Shown: positions 26,089 to 34,319 of the stretch, in pieces
Position numbering within the stretch: the stretch's first letter is position 1
Layout: the number at the start of each line of letters is the position of its first letter
Assembly: GCA_044227985.1 (NCBI GenBank)
Contig: JBGAVT010000005.1
Location: forward strand, 1-50,690
Direction: 5' to 3'
Source of the DNA: CAZUNB01 sp044227985
GTDB lineage: Bacteria > Patescibacteriota > Saccharimonadia > Saccharimonadales > JAGPDM01
Length of the DNA: 50,690 nt
Translations under genes and position numbers: made by a program
Notes under the pieces: generated by a model
Told to the model about the DNA's origin: nothing
The model's input: only the letters and a program-made list of their open reading frames with translations
Databases searched by the model: none

Positions 26089-26491
26089 AATTTTCTCCTA
26101 AATAGTCTTCCAAAATGTAGCTTGCCGCTAAGCTATCAACTTGTAGATTCTTTCTTGATTTTATCTGCTTCATTTCGAAGTGAGCACGTGCACTTGTACC
26201 AGCTTCATCCTGCAAGGCAACTGGCACGCCGAGTAGTTCTAGCTGAGCCTGAAAGTCACGAATTATCTTAGTTTGAGCGGTATCCTCACCATCAAGGCTT
26301 CTTGGTAGACCGAGCACCAATTGAATAATATCCTCCTCGGCGATAATAACTTTGAACTCATCTAGTATTTTTTCGCTATTGGCAATTACCATATAAGGGT
26401 GAGCGATACGTGCTGCCTGTGAAGCAAGCGCTAGTCCAATCCTTACTTCACCGTAATCGATAGCGAGAATCGATCCACTGACACTTGACAT
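26081..26491 (-). CDS. ruvX: Holliday-junction resolvase-like RuvX (YqgF)
   Basis: A 136-residue RNase H-fold protein: LAIDYGEVRIGLAL holds the first acidic residue, LVLGLPRSLDG the second, and DEAGTSARAH the third region. Length is normal for the family. The family acts in pre-16S rRNA 5' processing in E. coli and was first predicted as a resolvase. The start is the ATG at 26491, one base after the upstream stop; the longer frame lies inside the neighbouring gene. It is probably transcribed with the upstream large unknown gene and with mltG. Confidence 0.9.
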   Translation of the reverse strand: MSSVSGSILAIDYGEVRIGLALASQAARIAHPYMVIANSEKILDEFKVIIAEEDIIQLVLGLPRSLDGEDTAQTKIIRDFQAQLELLGVPVALQDEAGTSARAHFEMKQIKSRKNLQVDSLAASYILEDYLGENYD

Positions 26492-26492
26492 G

Positions 26493-28181
26493 TTACGTTC
26501 CTTCGCCGGTAAGATTCTGCTTGATAGTGATTCGCGTAGCTTTGCTTGGCATCTTATTAACCCAAAACGGTGAAGTTTTGACCTCTGCCTTAGAGACACC
26601 ATTGATTGCTTCAACGATCGTAACCGTCTCATCAACTGGTTTTTTAACTACTTTTGCTGCTAGATCATCTGTAGCAATCTCGGGACCAACGATTAACTGT
26701 GTAGCTATACGATATCCACCATCTTGCTGCTCAATAGTCAGTTTTGCCAAGCCATAGTCCAAAATGACTTCCCCAGTTTTTAGGGTTTTAACTGAAGAAC
26801 TACTTGAATCTTTGCTATCACCCTTAGTTTGCTGTTTCCTAGAGTCGCTACTGTCTTGTTCTCGAGATTTTTTGATAAACTTTTGCAGGACATCTTCTTT
26901 GACCGCTAATTGTGTCGCACTAAATTCTGCCTCAACGCTACCAGTATCAACCGGCTCACCGACAACGGGGTTCGCAATTGGTGCTGTGTTAGTGACCTTC
27001 AAAGAACTACCTACAATCCGAGCGCCGGCCGGTACGCTAGCCTTTAACTCATCAGATGTTTGTTGTTTACCTTTTGCTAGTAAACTTTGTGTTGCTTGAT
27101 CAATATCAGACTGTTTAATAATTTTAACAACTTCATCAGTACCACCGCTCATTTGAGTGCCCTTGACAGTAAATAACCCAGCATCCTCGCCACTCAAGGC
27201 ACGAATAGTATAACTTTGAGGATTACTATTGTAAGCGGCACCAGACTTTTCACCGACTACATCAACTGAACCAGTGCCTGGCTTACATTTTCCAGATTTT
27301 AAGCCAGCGCCACTAACCGTTATGGACTCGGTTGAAAAGAAAACTTTACCATCTGAACCTACAAAAGCTGTGTTCGACTTAAAACCAACTGGATCACTCG
27401 TTGAACAATTGCTTATAGTCAAGGTACCTCCAGCTTGCGCGCCAACATTCTTTTCACCGGTAGCTGTAACTTTTTCACTGACTTGTTTCGATTTCTCTAA
27501 CTGGACTGAAGGAAGTACGGATTCTTTAGCATCAATTTCTTTTACTGCTGGGTCAAGCGTAACAACCTTGCTAAAATCATTTTTACTGGTTTTAGTTGTG
27601 ATAGTTACTGTTGCTCTAGGGGCGAAGAAAATCGCCCAGATTAAGAAGCCGGCAAATAAAATCAACCCAAGAGTAGCAAACACTAACCGTTTACGGAATT
27701 TATCAAATTGAGGAATATTTTTCTTTTTAGAAGACTTTTTGCCCTTACCTTTTTTCTTAGCTTTATCAGTAAGAGCAGTATCTGCCAAGGCATCTTCAGC
27801 GAGATCATCGTCAAGTGACGGTAGTGGGTCTTTTATCGTATCCTCTTTAACCAGGTTGTCGTCGGGCATAATCACATTTGACGGTATTTCTTCTTTTTCT
27901 GTTAGTGTCGGAACAACTGGTTGGCTCTGAAGATTCTCCGCCACAAACAGTCCTACTCCGGCTGCTAATCCTATTAATTGCTTATCCTGGGTAATTGCAA
28001 CTAGCCGCTTATTATTTGAATCAGCCGCTCGCTTCAATAGCCGCAGGTTTACTACGCTACCAAGCGCACCAATTCTCTTCGGAGGTACAAGCGCAATTAT
28101 TTTTTCTTGGGAATCTTTAACACGACCTATAATGTCGGTAATCTCGTCGTCGGTGTCGATGTATATAATGTCTTTGTTCAT
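26493..28181 (-). CDS. Large single-pass membrane protein of unknown function (CPR-type)
   Basis: A 562-residue protein. Residues 1-90 look like a small Rossmann-type domain (IIYIDTDDEITDII, ALVPPKRIGALG, LVAITQDKQLIGLAA). Next come an acidic linker, a lysine block (KKKGKGKKSSKKK), one membrane segment (about 172-192), and a 370-residue beta-rich Ser/Thr/Gly domain outside the membrane. Proteins of this plan in CPR genomes are sometimes annotated as baseplate-J-like; I cannot confirm that by eye. It lies between ftsA and ruvX-mltG, so a division or envelope role is plausible. TATAAT lies 13 bases before the ATG, giving a very short leader. Confidence 0.75.
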   Translation of the reverse strand: MNKDIIYIDTDDEITDIIGRVKDSQEKIIALVPPKRIGALGSVVNLRLLKRAADSNNKRLVAITQDKQLIGLAAGVGLFVAENLQSQPVVPTLTEKEEIPSNVIMPDDNLVKEDTIKDPLPSLDDDLAEDALADTALTDKAKKKGKGKKSSKKKNIPQFDKFRKRLVFATLGLILFAGFLIWAIFFAPRATVTITTKTSKNDFSKVVTLDPAVKEIDAKESVLPSVQLEKSKQVSEKVTATGEKNVGAQAGGTLTISNCSTSDPVGFKSNTAFVGSDGKVFFSTESITVSGAGLKSGKCKPGTGSVDVVGEKSGAAYNSNPQSYTIRALSGEDAGLFTVKGTQMSGGTDEVVKIIKQSDIDQATQSLLAKGKQQTSDELKASVPAGARIVGSSLKVTNTAPIANPVVGEPVDTGSVEAEFSATQLAVKEDVLQKFIKKSREQDSSDSRKQQTKGDSKDSSSSSVKTLKTGEVILDYGLAKLTIEQQDGGYRIATQLIVGPEIATDDLAAKVVKKPVDETVTIVEAINGVSKAEVKTSPFWVNKMPSKATRITIKQNLTGEGT

Positions 28182-28195
28182 AGTTGCAAAATGTA

Positions 28196-29464
28196 TTATA
28201 TCTTAAGCATTTTATTTATGCGATCGCGAATTTTTTCTTTGCCTGCCCTATCGGTCTCAATTGTATCAAGCCCAGTGCGCAAAAGCCCCATAGCCGTGAT
28301 AAAAGTATGGTCTGAAATATGTTTAGTTTTATCAACAATATCAACCACCTGCTCGGGTTTAATATGTTTAATGACTGGTTTTTTGGTGAATGGCAAATCT
28401 TTTGGCCAATTGTGCGTCTTTAGTGCCTCAACCAATTGTGTCAAGCTTGAACCACCACCACACAACATAATTTGGTTTGGTAGATGGTCAATCGTGTCAA
28501 ACTCAGCTAGGGCTAATTCGACACCACCAAGCCAGATCTCAAGTGTTCGTTCAATACTTTTTTCGACCTCTGACTGGTGTGATTTTAGAGTGCCATCGCT
28601 AGCATGTATTTTATACTCTTCAGCAATATTAAACTCCATCCCAAGATCGCTACCAATTGCGTGAGTGAAACTCCGACCACCAATATTAAACATCTCCGCG
28701 CCCTCAACGCCGCCCTCATTAACGACAGCTATATCGGTAGTCCCACCACCAACATCAATCAGAATAGCGCTAAAATTAGTATCTTCATCGACGCTTGTAA
28801 CCCCTCGTGCAACTGCAAAAGGTTCAGCTGCTACAGCAACAAGATCAAGATCAAGCTCTTCGGCAACTTTCTCGAGCGCAGCAATATGGATTAACGGTGC
28901 GAAAGCAGTGAACAGGCTGATTACGACATCGCCACCAGAAAATCCAAGTGGGTTAGTTATCTTATAGCCATCAATTTCAATACTGACAACTGCGCTGTTA
29001 ACTAGCCGAACCTCAACATCATCGTTGCCGAGTTCCCACGATAATTCAGCCTTCGCTCTCGCCATAGCTCGATCTTGGATTTTTTGCATAATGTGCTCGA
29101 GCTCAAGCATTGTAATATTTTGCTTAGGATTTGGTCGTTTATAGGTTACAGTCGTGGTCTTTCCTTTGACCAATTCTCCGGCCAATCCGACAACTACCTG
29201 CCGAGCATTAACTCCCGCCATATCCTCTGCCACTTTTAGCGCTTCTTCACAGTTTCTGACTACACCACTGATATCTGAAATCGCACCATTCCCCATGTCA
29301 CTTAATCGCTGATGCTGTTTGCCTACACCACGAATTTCAAGTGTGCCGTTATTGTTCTTTGCAATCAGAGCCTTGATATTTTCGGTACCAATATCGAGCG
29401 CCGTCAAGGTCTTTCCCTCGATTGGCTTATTAATGATTTTTTTACTAAATCCTTTTATTTTCAT
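28196..29464 (-). CDS. ftsA: Actin-like division protein FtsA
   Basis: A 422-residue actin-fold ATPase. LTALDIGTENIKALIA is the first phosphate loop, the SHS2 (1C) insertion spans about 95-175, ILIDVGGGTTDIAVV is the second phosphate loop, and IMLCGGGSSL the adenosine motif. The last residues, KIRDRINKMLKI, form a basic amphipathic helix like the membrane-targeting tail of FtsA; this favours FtsA over PilM. FtsA tethers FtsZ to the membrane; ftsZ is not in the window. TATACT (29475-29480) lies 10 bases before the ATG. Confidence 0.88.
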   Translation of the reverse strand: MKIKGFSKKIINKPIEGKTLTALDIGTENIKALIAKNNNGTLEIRGVGKQHQRLSDMGNGAISDISGVVRNCEEALKVAEDMAGVNARQVVVGLAGELVKGKTTTVTYKRPNPKQNITMLELEHIMQKIQDRAMARAKAELSWELGNDDVEVRLVNSAVVSIEIDGYKITNPLGFSGGDVVISLFTAFAPLIHIAALEKVAEELDLDLVAVAAEPFAVARGVTSVDEDTNFSAILIDVGGGTTDIAVVNEGGVEGAEMFNIGGRSFTHAIGSDLGMEFNIAEEYKIHASDGTLKSHQSEVEKSIERTLEIWLGGVELALAEFDTIDHLPNQIMLCGGGSSLTQLVEALKTHNWPKDLPFTKKPVIKHIKPEQVVDIVDKTKHISDHTFITAMGLLRTGLDTIETDRAGKEKIRDRINKMLKI

Positions 29465-29496
29465 AACCGCTACCAGTATACTCTATTTTAGCGTAT

Positions 29497-30174
29497 TTAT
29501 TTACCTTTAAAGGCGCCGTCATCGATGAGATTTGAGATTGCTTCGGCAACGTAATCTCTTTCGGCTTGTCTCACCATCTCAGAAATTTTATCGGGACTTG
29601 CATCGTTTGGTAACTCCACTTGTCTCTGATAGACAACCTCACCCGTATCAAAATCTTCTTCAACACGATGCAGACTAAAGCCACTGATTCTTTCTTTTGC
29701 TTCAGATACGGCTTTATGGACAGATTGACCATACATTCCTTTTCCGCCATATTTTGGCAACAAAGCTGGATGTAGGTTGATGCTTCTACCTCTGTATTCT
29801 TCAACAACTTCAATAGGTATTTTTTTTAGATAACCTAGTTCAACTATAACGTTTACATCGTGCTCTTCCAGGATTTGATTTATAAAATCACCATCGCGCC
29901 AACGATCACAGCATATAATTTCAACAGGTACGTTATAGTTACGCGCTATACTAAGTACTCCCGCCTGAGGATTGTTAGTTATGATGACCGCTACATCTTT
30001 AGTCTCATCAGGAGTGAATCTTTGTAAAACTGTTTCGGCGGTCGAACCTTTTCCGCTAGCGAAGATTGCCAACCGATATTCAGCCTTGGTTTCTTTGCTT
30101 GGATTCTTTACTCCAAACATAAATTGTTTGAATGTACGTTTCTTCTGCTGTTTTTTTGAGGAGTCGCTAGACAT
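29497..30174 (-). CDS. PurN-like formyltransferase
   Basis: A 225-residue protein with a basic N-terminal extension of about 40 residues (KKQQKKRTFKQF) followed by a formyl-transferase domain. It has LAIFASGKGSTAE (nucleotide loop, GSGxGS-like), INLHPALLPKYGG (Asn and His of the active site) and EEDFDTGEVVYQ (Asp). This is the GAR transformylase plan, but the middle part (VELGYLKKIP) and a GGKGMYGQ insertion differ from PurN. No other purine gene is nearby, so the substrate may not be GAR. The start at 30174 overlaps the alaS stop by 8 bases (ATGTCTAG). Confidence 0.8.
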   Translation of the reverse strand: MSSDSSKKQQKKRTFKQFMFGVKNPSKETKAEYRLAIFASGKGSTAETVLQRFTPDETKDVAVIITNNPQAGVLSIARNYNVPVEIICCDRWRDGDFINQILEEHDVNVIVELGYLKKIPIEVVEEYRGRSINLHPALLPKYGGKGMYGQSVHKAVSEAKERISGFSLHRVEEDFDTGEVVYQRQVELPNDASPDKISEMVRQAERDYVAEAISNLIDDGAFKGK

Positions 30175-32083
30175 CGACAAGCTTTGCTTTAATACGGCGA
30201 ATACCTGAACTACTAGCTTGTTCTTTCGCAATCTTGAATCGCTTACCGCCGTCCGCAAGTTCAGATGTATTTTCTACATGAGGTCCACCGCAAATCTCAA
30301 AGCTAAATGGCTTCTCACCATCTATGCCCATTGTGTAGACTTTAACAATTTCTCCGTATCGATCACCGAATTTACCGAGAACACCTTTATCGAGCGCATC
30401 TTGTAACGGATACTCTTTCCACGATATTGGTAATTTGAGATTAATCTGTTCATTAACCATGTCTTCAACCCGTTGTAGCTGATCTTTTGTGACCTTTTCA
30501 GGGTGACTGAAGTCAAAGCGTAGTCGTTCTTCCGTGATGTTACTACCATGTTGGACAACATGATCACCGAGTTCTCTTCGTAAACTCTCATACATGAGGT
30601 GCGTAGCAGTGTGATATTTCTTATGAATCAAACTGTCACCACCGAGTCCACCCTTAAACTGACCCTTCGTTGCTGTTCGACTGCGCTCTCGCTGTTCATT
30701 CATAGCCGTTTCAAGCTCTTGCTGCCAGGTGCTTGAAAGTTGTGCGCCCTTTTGTTCGACAAGTTCTTTTGTGAGCTCCTTAGGGTAGCCATAAGTATCA
30801 TAAAGCTTAAAGACATCTGCACCAGTGAGTACTTTTTTACCCTCATCATCTAGTTTTTCAGAATGTTCGAGTATTTTTTCAACTTCTTTCTCGCCTTTGC
30901 GCAGAGTTCCGCGAAAAACCTTCTCCTCTTTTGATAAGATTCTACTAACCTCATCAGCTCGTTCGATAACGTCTGACATATCCTCATAAACTTCTACAAT
31001 TTTTGGTAAAATCTGAATAACTAAGTCATGCTCAATGCCGAGATCAAATGCGAATCGAATGGCACGCCGCATAAGTCGTCGTGCGACATAACCCTGCTCA
31101 TTATTGCTCGGCACCACACCATCAACTGCCATAAACATAGCGCCCTTTAGGTGATCAGCGATAACACGCATTGCTGGCTTATGATCATCATATTTCTTGC
31201 CAGTAATCTTTTCAAGTTCTTCAATGATCGGCCAAAAAAGACTAATTTTAAATACATCAGGCGTATCGAGTACGGCTGCTGCAATTCGCTCTAACCCCGA
31301 ACCATGATCGATGTTCTTGTGCTCAAGTGGCTCCATTCCGTTTTCGGTGCGGCGGTAGGCCATAAAGACATTATTGCCAATCTCAAAGAATCGCGAGCTA
31401 TCGCTAGCAGGATGAGCTTTGCCCCATTTCGCTTCATCGTGGTATTGCTCACCAAAGTCAAAAAACATTTCGGAATCTGGACCACAAGGATCACCCATCG
31501 GGGTCTTGTCTTCAGCACCGCCGCGGCTCCACCAATTTTCATTACCATCATAGAGAAAAATTCGACCACCTTGCATTCCAACTTTGTCGCCATTTTCAGC
31601 AGTACCGATATCAACAACTTCAGCGTTAATCCCACGTTTACTAAATTCAGTTTTCCAAAGCTCAATCGCTGGGTTGTCTTTTGGAATGTCGAGCTCGTCA
31701 TTTCCGATATAACAAGTCGCATAAACACGGCTCGGATCTAGACCAACCACGTCAAATAAAAACTCAGCAATCCAAGGAATCTGCTCAGCCTGAAAATAAT
31801 CACCCAGGCTCCAATTACCAAGCATTTCGAAGCTCGTCGTATGCGAATCATCACCAACTTCTTCGATGTCTTCAACACGGATACAGAGCTGCGAATTAAC
31901 TAGCCGATTTCCCTCAGGATGTTCTTCGCCAAGCAAGAACGGCACCATCGGCTGCATACCAGAACCCGTGAAAAGCGTCGTTGCATCTTCGCTTGGTACG
32001 ACATTTGCGCGAGGAACGATCACATGACCTTTATCTCTAAAGAATTCGAGATATTTCTGACGGATTTCTTGGGCGTTTATCAT
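30167..32083 (-). CDS. alaS: Alanyl-tRNA synthetase without C-terminal domain
   Basis: A 638-residue synthetase, where most bacterial AlaRS proteins are near 875. The class II catalytic core (FTGSGMQPMVPF, DDSHTTSFEMLGNWSLGDYF) and the tRNA-binding helices are complete. The editing domain has HTATH (His491, His495) and CGGPH (Cys598, His602). The protein ends just after the editing domain, so the DHHA1/C-Ala part is missing. The stop is followed directly by the coupled PurN-like gene, which argues against a recent truncation. TAAGAT lies 6 bases before the ATG, and the AGAGGG between them could also serve as a ribosome site. Confidence 0.94.
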   Translation of the reverse strand: MINAQEIRQKYLEFFRDKGHVIVPRANVVPSEDATTLFTGSGMQPMVPFLLGEEHPEGNRLVNSQLCIRVEDIEEVGDDSHTTSFEMLGNWSLGDYFQAEQIPWIAEFLFDVVGLDPSRVYATCYIGNDELDIPKDNPAIELWKTEFSKRGINAEVVDIGTAENGDKVGMQGGRIFLYDGNENWWSRGGAEDKTPMGDPCGPDSEMFFDFGEQYHDEAKWGKAHPASDSSRFFEIGNNVFMAYRRTENGMEPLEHKNIDHGSGLERIAAAVLDTPDVFKISLFWPIIEELEKITGKKYDDHKPAMRVIADHLKGAMFMAVDGVVPSNNEQGYVARRLMRRAIRFAFDLGIEHDLVIQILPKIVEVYEDMSDVIERADEVSRILSKEEKVFRGTLRKGEKEVEKILEHSEKLDDEGKKVLTGADVFKLYDTYGYPKELTKELVEQKGAQLSSTWQQELETAMNEQRERSRTATKGQFKGGLGGDSLIHKKYHTATHLMYESLRRELGDHVVQHGSNITEERLRFDFSHPEKVTKDQLQRVEDMVNEQINLKLPISWKEYPLQDALDKGVLGKFGDRYGEIVKVYTMGIDGEKPFSFEICGGPHVENTSELADGGKRFKIAKEQASSSGIRRIKAKLVDV

Positions 32084-32089
32084 CCCTCT

Positions 32090-32095
32090 ATCTTA
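32090..32095 (-). promoter_or_regulatory. -10 box of alaS
   Basis: TAAGAT ends 6 bases before the ATG at 32083, in the 104-base divergent spacer. Confidence 0.5.
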
Positions 32096-32121
32096 AACTA
32101 AATAAAAATTGTCTTCTAGTC

Positions 32122-32150
32122 TTGACAAATGATGAAGATAATGATAAATT
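32122..32150 (+). promoter_or_regulatory. Sigma70-type promoter of the acidic small protein
   Basis: A consensus TTGACA (32122-32127), a 17-base spacer and TAAATT (32145-32150). The leader of about 30 bases carries AAGGAAA at 32174-32180 before the ATG at 32188. Confidence 0.65.
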
Positions 32151-32187
32151 ATTTATACATATTTTATAAATTTAAGGAAAATAATTC

Positions 32188-32634
32188 ATGCCAGACACAT
32201 CAGACGCAGCACAAGACCCTGAGGATCAAGGCGCAACAGCTAGAGACGTAGCAATGGCGGAAAGTTTTGGTGGTCATGAGGGCGGCATACTATCTGCAGA
32301 GGATATTGAAGACTTGGACCTTGTTGGACAAGCCGCTGTAGCCGTGTGGGACGAACCAGAAGGCACCGATATAGGCGAACCTAGACATATAGTAGCTAGG
32401 CCTGAACTAGATGATTTTTTGGAAAGATCCGGTGGTGTTTTAGATGAGGCTGGTGCGGTAGGCTACTACAGTTCTGACGCACATCGTCCTCAACAGCCAC
32501 ATCGTCTAAGAACTTACCACGAAATTTTATATTTAGTGATTAGTGAATGGAGGAGAGCGAGAATTCTGGAAGAACTTGGCCGGCCCACAGAACGACCAAA
32601 TTTAGAGGATCCTCCTCGTCAATCTTTAGACTAG
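32188..32634 (+). CDS. Hypothetical small acidic protein
   Basis: A 148-residue cytoplasmic protein that I do not recognise. The first 65 residues are very acidic (DAAQDPEDQG, SAEDIEDLDL), and the C-terminal third is rich in Arg, Pro and His and contains one helix (YHEILYLVISEWRRARILEELG). There are no membrane segments and no cysteines. Its base composition is visibly more GC-rich than its neighbours, and it has a full -35/-10 promoter and a ribosome site. This combination could reflect recent transfer or high expression. It shares a CTAG stop with the convergent mnmA gene. Confidence 0.65.
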   Translation: MPDTSDAAQDPEDQGATARDVAMAESFGGHEGGILSAEDIEDLDLVGQAAVAVWDEPEGTDIGEPRHIVARPELDDFLERSGGVLDEAGAVGYYSSDAHRPQQPHRLRTYHEILYLVISEWRRARILEELGRPTERPNLEDPPRQSLD

Positions 32635-33677
32635 GAAATTACTAGTGCGCCTAGACAATGCGCCTGACTATAAATCACAGCAGATTGACCGGGCGCTAAA
32701 GCTCGCTTGTCTTTAGCTAACTTAATTTCGTAATTATACTTATCGATTTTTATGAGCTTGCAATCGGTCAGACTACCGAGATGACGTGTTCGCACCTGGT
32801 AGGTTTTACCATCTTCTGGTGGCTGATTTATCCAATGGGCTTCACTGCCTTTGATAGTTGATGACCAAAGGTCGTTATCTGACGGATCGGTCGTGACATA
32901 GACGATATTTTTATCCATATCTTTATGGGTGACATAGTATGGCAGTCCACCACCAACACCCAAGCCTTGTCGCTGTCCAATCGTATAGAAAATCGCACCT
33001 TCGTGTTGTCCGATAATTTCTCCATGATTGTCTATAATATCTCCCGGCTCAATATCATCAACATATTCACGCAGAAATTCACGGATGCCGACTTGTCCAA
33101 CGAAGCAAATCCCGACTGAATCTTTTTTATTGGCGGTTATGAGATCACGTTTTTTTGCTTCTTCTCGAACTAGGCTTTTCTTCATTTCTCCAAGCGGAAA
33201 CAAGGTCTTTTCAAGCGCTTCGCTCGATACTCGAGCCAAGAAATAGCTTTGGTCTTTGCTGGTGTCAACCGCCATGTGAAGTTCACTGCCATTGACTATC
33301 CGAGCATAATGACCAGTCGCGATTTTTTCGGCGCCATCTTTTAATGCAGTCTCTAGAAACAACTTAAATTTAATTTCTTGGTTGCACATAATATCAGGAT
33401 TCGGTGTATTACCGGCTTTATATTCGTCGAGTAAATAGTCAACGACAGCTTGTTTATACTCTGCTTGAAAATCATATAACTTTAGCTCAATTCCTAGCTG
33501 GGCAGCAACACGCTTGGCATCCAGGTAATCATCCTGCCACGAGCATCTCCAACCACCTATATCCTTCGACCAGTTTTTCATAAATACACCAGTCACGTCG
33601 TGCCCAGCCTCAACCATCAGCGCGGCAGTCAAACTACTATCAACACCGCCACTCATGCCAACAAATATACGTGACAT
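32631..33677 (-). CDS. mnmA: tRNA-specific 2-thiouridylase MnmA
   Basis: A 348-residue enzyme that makes 2-thiouridine at position 34 of Lys, Glu and Gln tRNAs. The PP-loop GMSGGVDSS starts near residue 7. The catalytic cysteines are in NPDIMCNQEIKF (first) and VGICFVGQ (second). IGQRQGLGVGGGLPYYV is also diagnostic. The ATG directly follows the stop of the upstream YdcF-like gene (TAAATG on the minus strand), which implies coupling. The desulfurase gene two places upstream is the likely sulfur source, so this small cluster forms one modification pathway. Confidence 0.95.
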   Translation of the reverse strand: MSRIFVGMSGGVDSSLTAALMVEAGHDVTGVFMKNWSKDIGGWRCSWQDDYLDAKRVAAQLGIELKLYDFQAEYKQAVVDYLLDEYKAGNTPNPDIMCNQEIKFKLFLETALKDGAEKIATGHYARIVNGSELHMAVDTSKDQSYFLARVSSEALEKTLFPLGEMKKSLVREEAKKRDLITANKKDSVGICFVGQVGIREFLREYVDDIEPGDIIDNHGEIIGQHEGAIFYTIGQRQGLGVGGGLPYYVTHKDMDKNIVYVTTDPSDNDLWSSTIKGSEAHWINQPPEDGKTYQVRTRHLGSLTDCKLIKIDKYNYEIKLAKDKRALAPGQSAVIYSQAHCLGALVIS

Positions 33678-34247
33678 TTAACTACCATTCACCTTTAAAA
33701 AAATAAGTTTTACGGACTCACTAATAGTTAGATACCAACCTTTTGGTGTTATCCACCAAAGGCTACGGCGCCAAGTCTGGTCAAAGGCGGAGTGATTAAT
33801 AATCTCGGTATCAGGCAAAACTTTCTCAAATTCGAATGAGGCACGTCGCTGGTGATATGGTGATGTTACTAAAATAACCTTAGCTGGCTTTTCGGCAAAT
33901 AGCTCTGCAACCTTGTTAGCATTTTCATTAGTATCACGAGAATAATCCTCAACAGTTATAGCGCTTTCTGGGACTCCCTGTGATACTGCAATTCGTCGCA
34001 TGACAGTGGCGTTACTTGGGCTTTCAGGATCACTAGCTGCGCCAGCAACAATCAAACGTGGTGCCCAACCTCTAAGATAGAGACTAGATGCTTCATCAGT
34101 TCTGGCTTTCGTATCTCCTCCGCTGATGGCTATGATTGCATCAGCCTGCTGTAATTCATCATTGGGTGCGAGATACCAGCCAACCAGCCCAAGGCCGCCG
34201 AAAAAAACAAGAAATAATAAAACTAGGATAAATGATACTTTACGCAC
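33678..34247 (-). CDS. YdcF/ElyC-type DUF218 membrane protein
   Basis: A 189-residue protein with one N-terminal membrane segment (about 5-25) and a DUF218 domain: AIIAISGGDTKART, LYLRGWAPRLIVAG, DYSRDTNENANKVA and VTSPYHQRRASF. Members include ElyC and SanA, which affect peptidoglycan and lipid-carrier homeostasis; the reaction is not established. The open frame extends to a GTG at 34319, but a TATACT lies 6 bases before the in-frame GTG at 34247, and the membrane segment starts right after it, so 34247 is preferred. Confidence 0.8.
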   Translation of the reverse strand: MRKVSFILVLLFLVFFGGLGLVGWYLAPNDELQQADAIIAISGGDTKARTDEASSLYLRGWAPRLIVAGAASDPESPSNATVMRRIAVSQGVPESAITVEDYSRDTNENANKVAELFAEKPAKVILVTSPYHQRRASFEFEKVLPDTEIINHSAFDQTWRRSLWWITPKGWYLTISESVKLIFLKVNGS

Positions 34248-34253
34248 ATCTCT

Positions 34254-34259
34254 AGTATA
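34254..34259 (-). promoter_or_regulatory. -10 box of the YdcF-like gene
   Basis: TATACT ends 6 bases before the GTG at 34247. It lies inside the longer open frame and so decides the start. Confidence 0.55.
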
Positions 34260-34319
34260 GCAATTTCTACCATGGTTGCGGCTACGCATAACAAATCCTA
34301 ACGATTTAAGGCACTGCAC

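Noticed and set aside
31304..31741. A 145-codon plus-strand frame
   Set aside because: It lies entirely antisense within alaS, whose conserved motifs explain this DNA.
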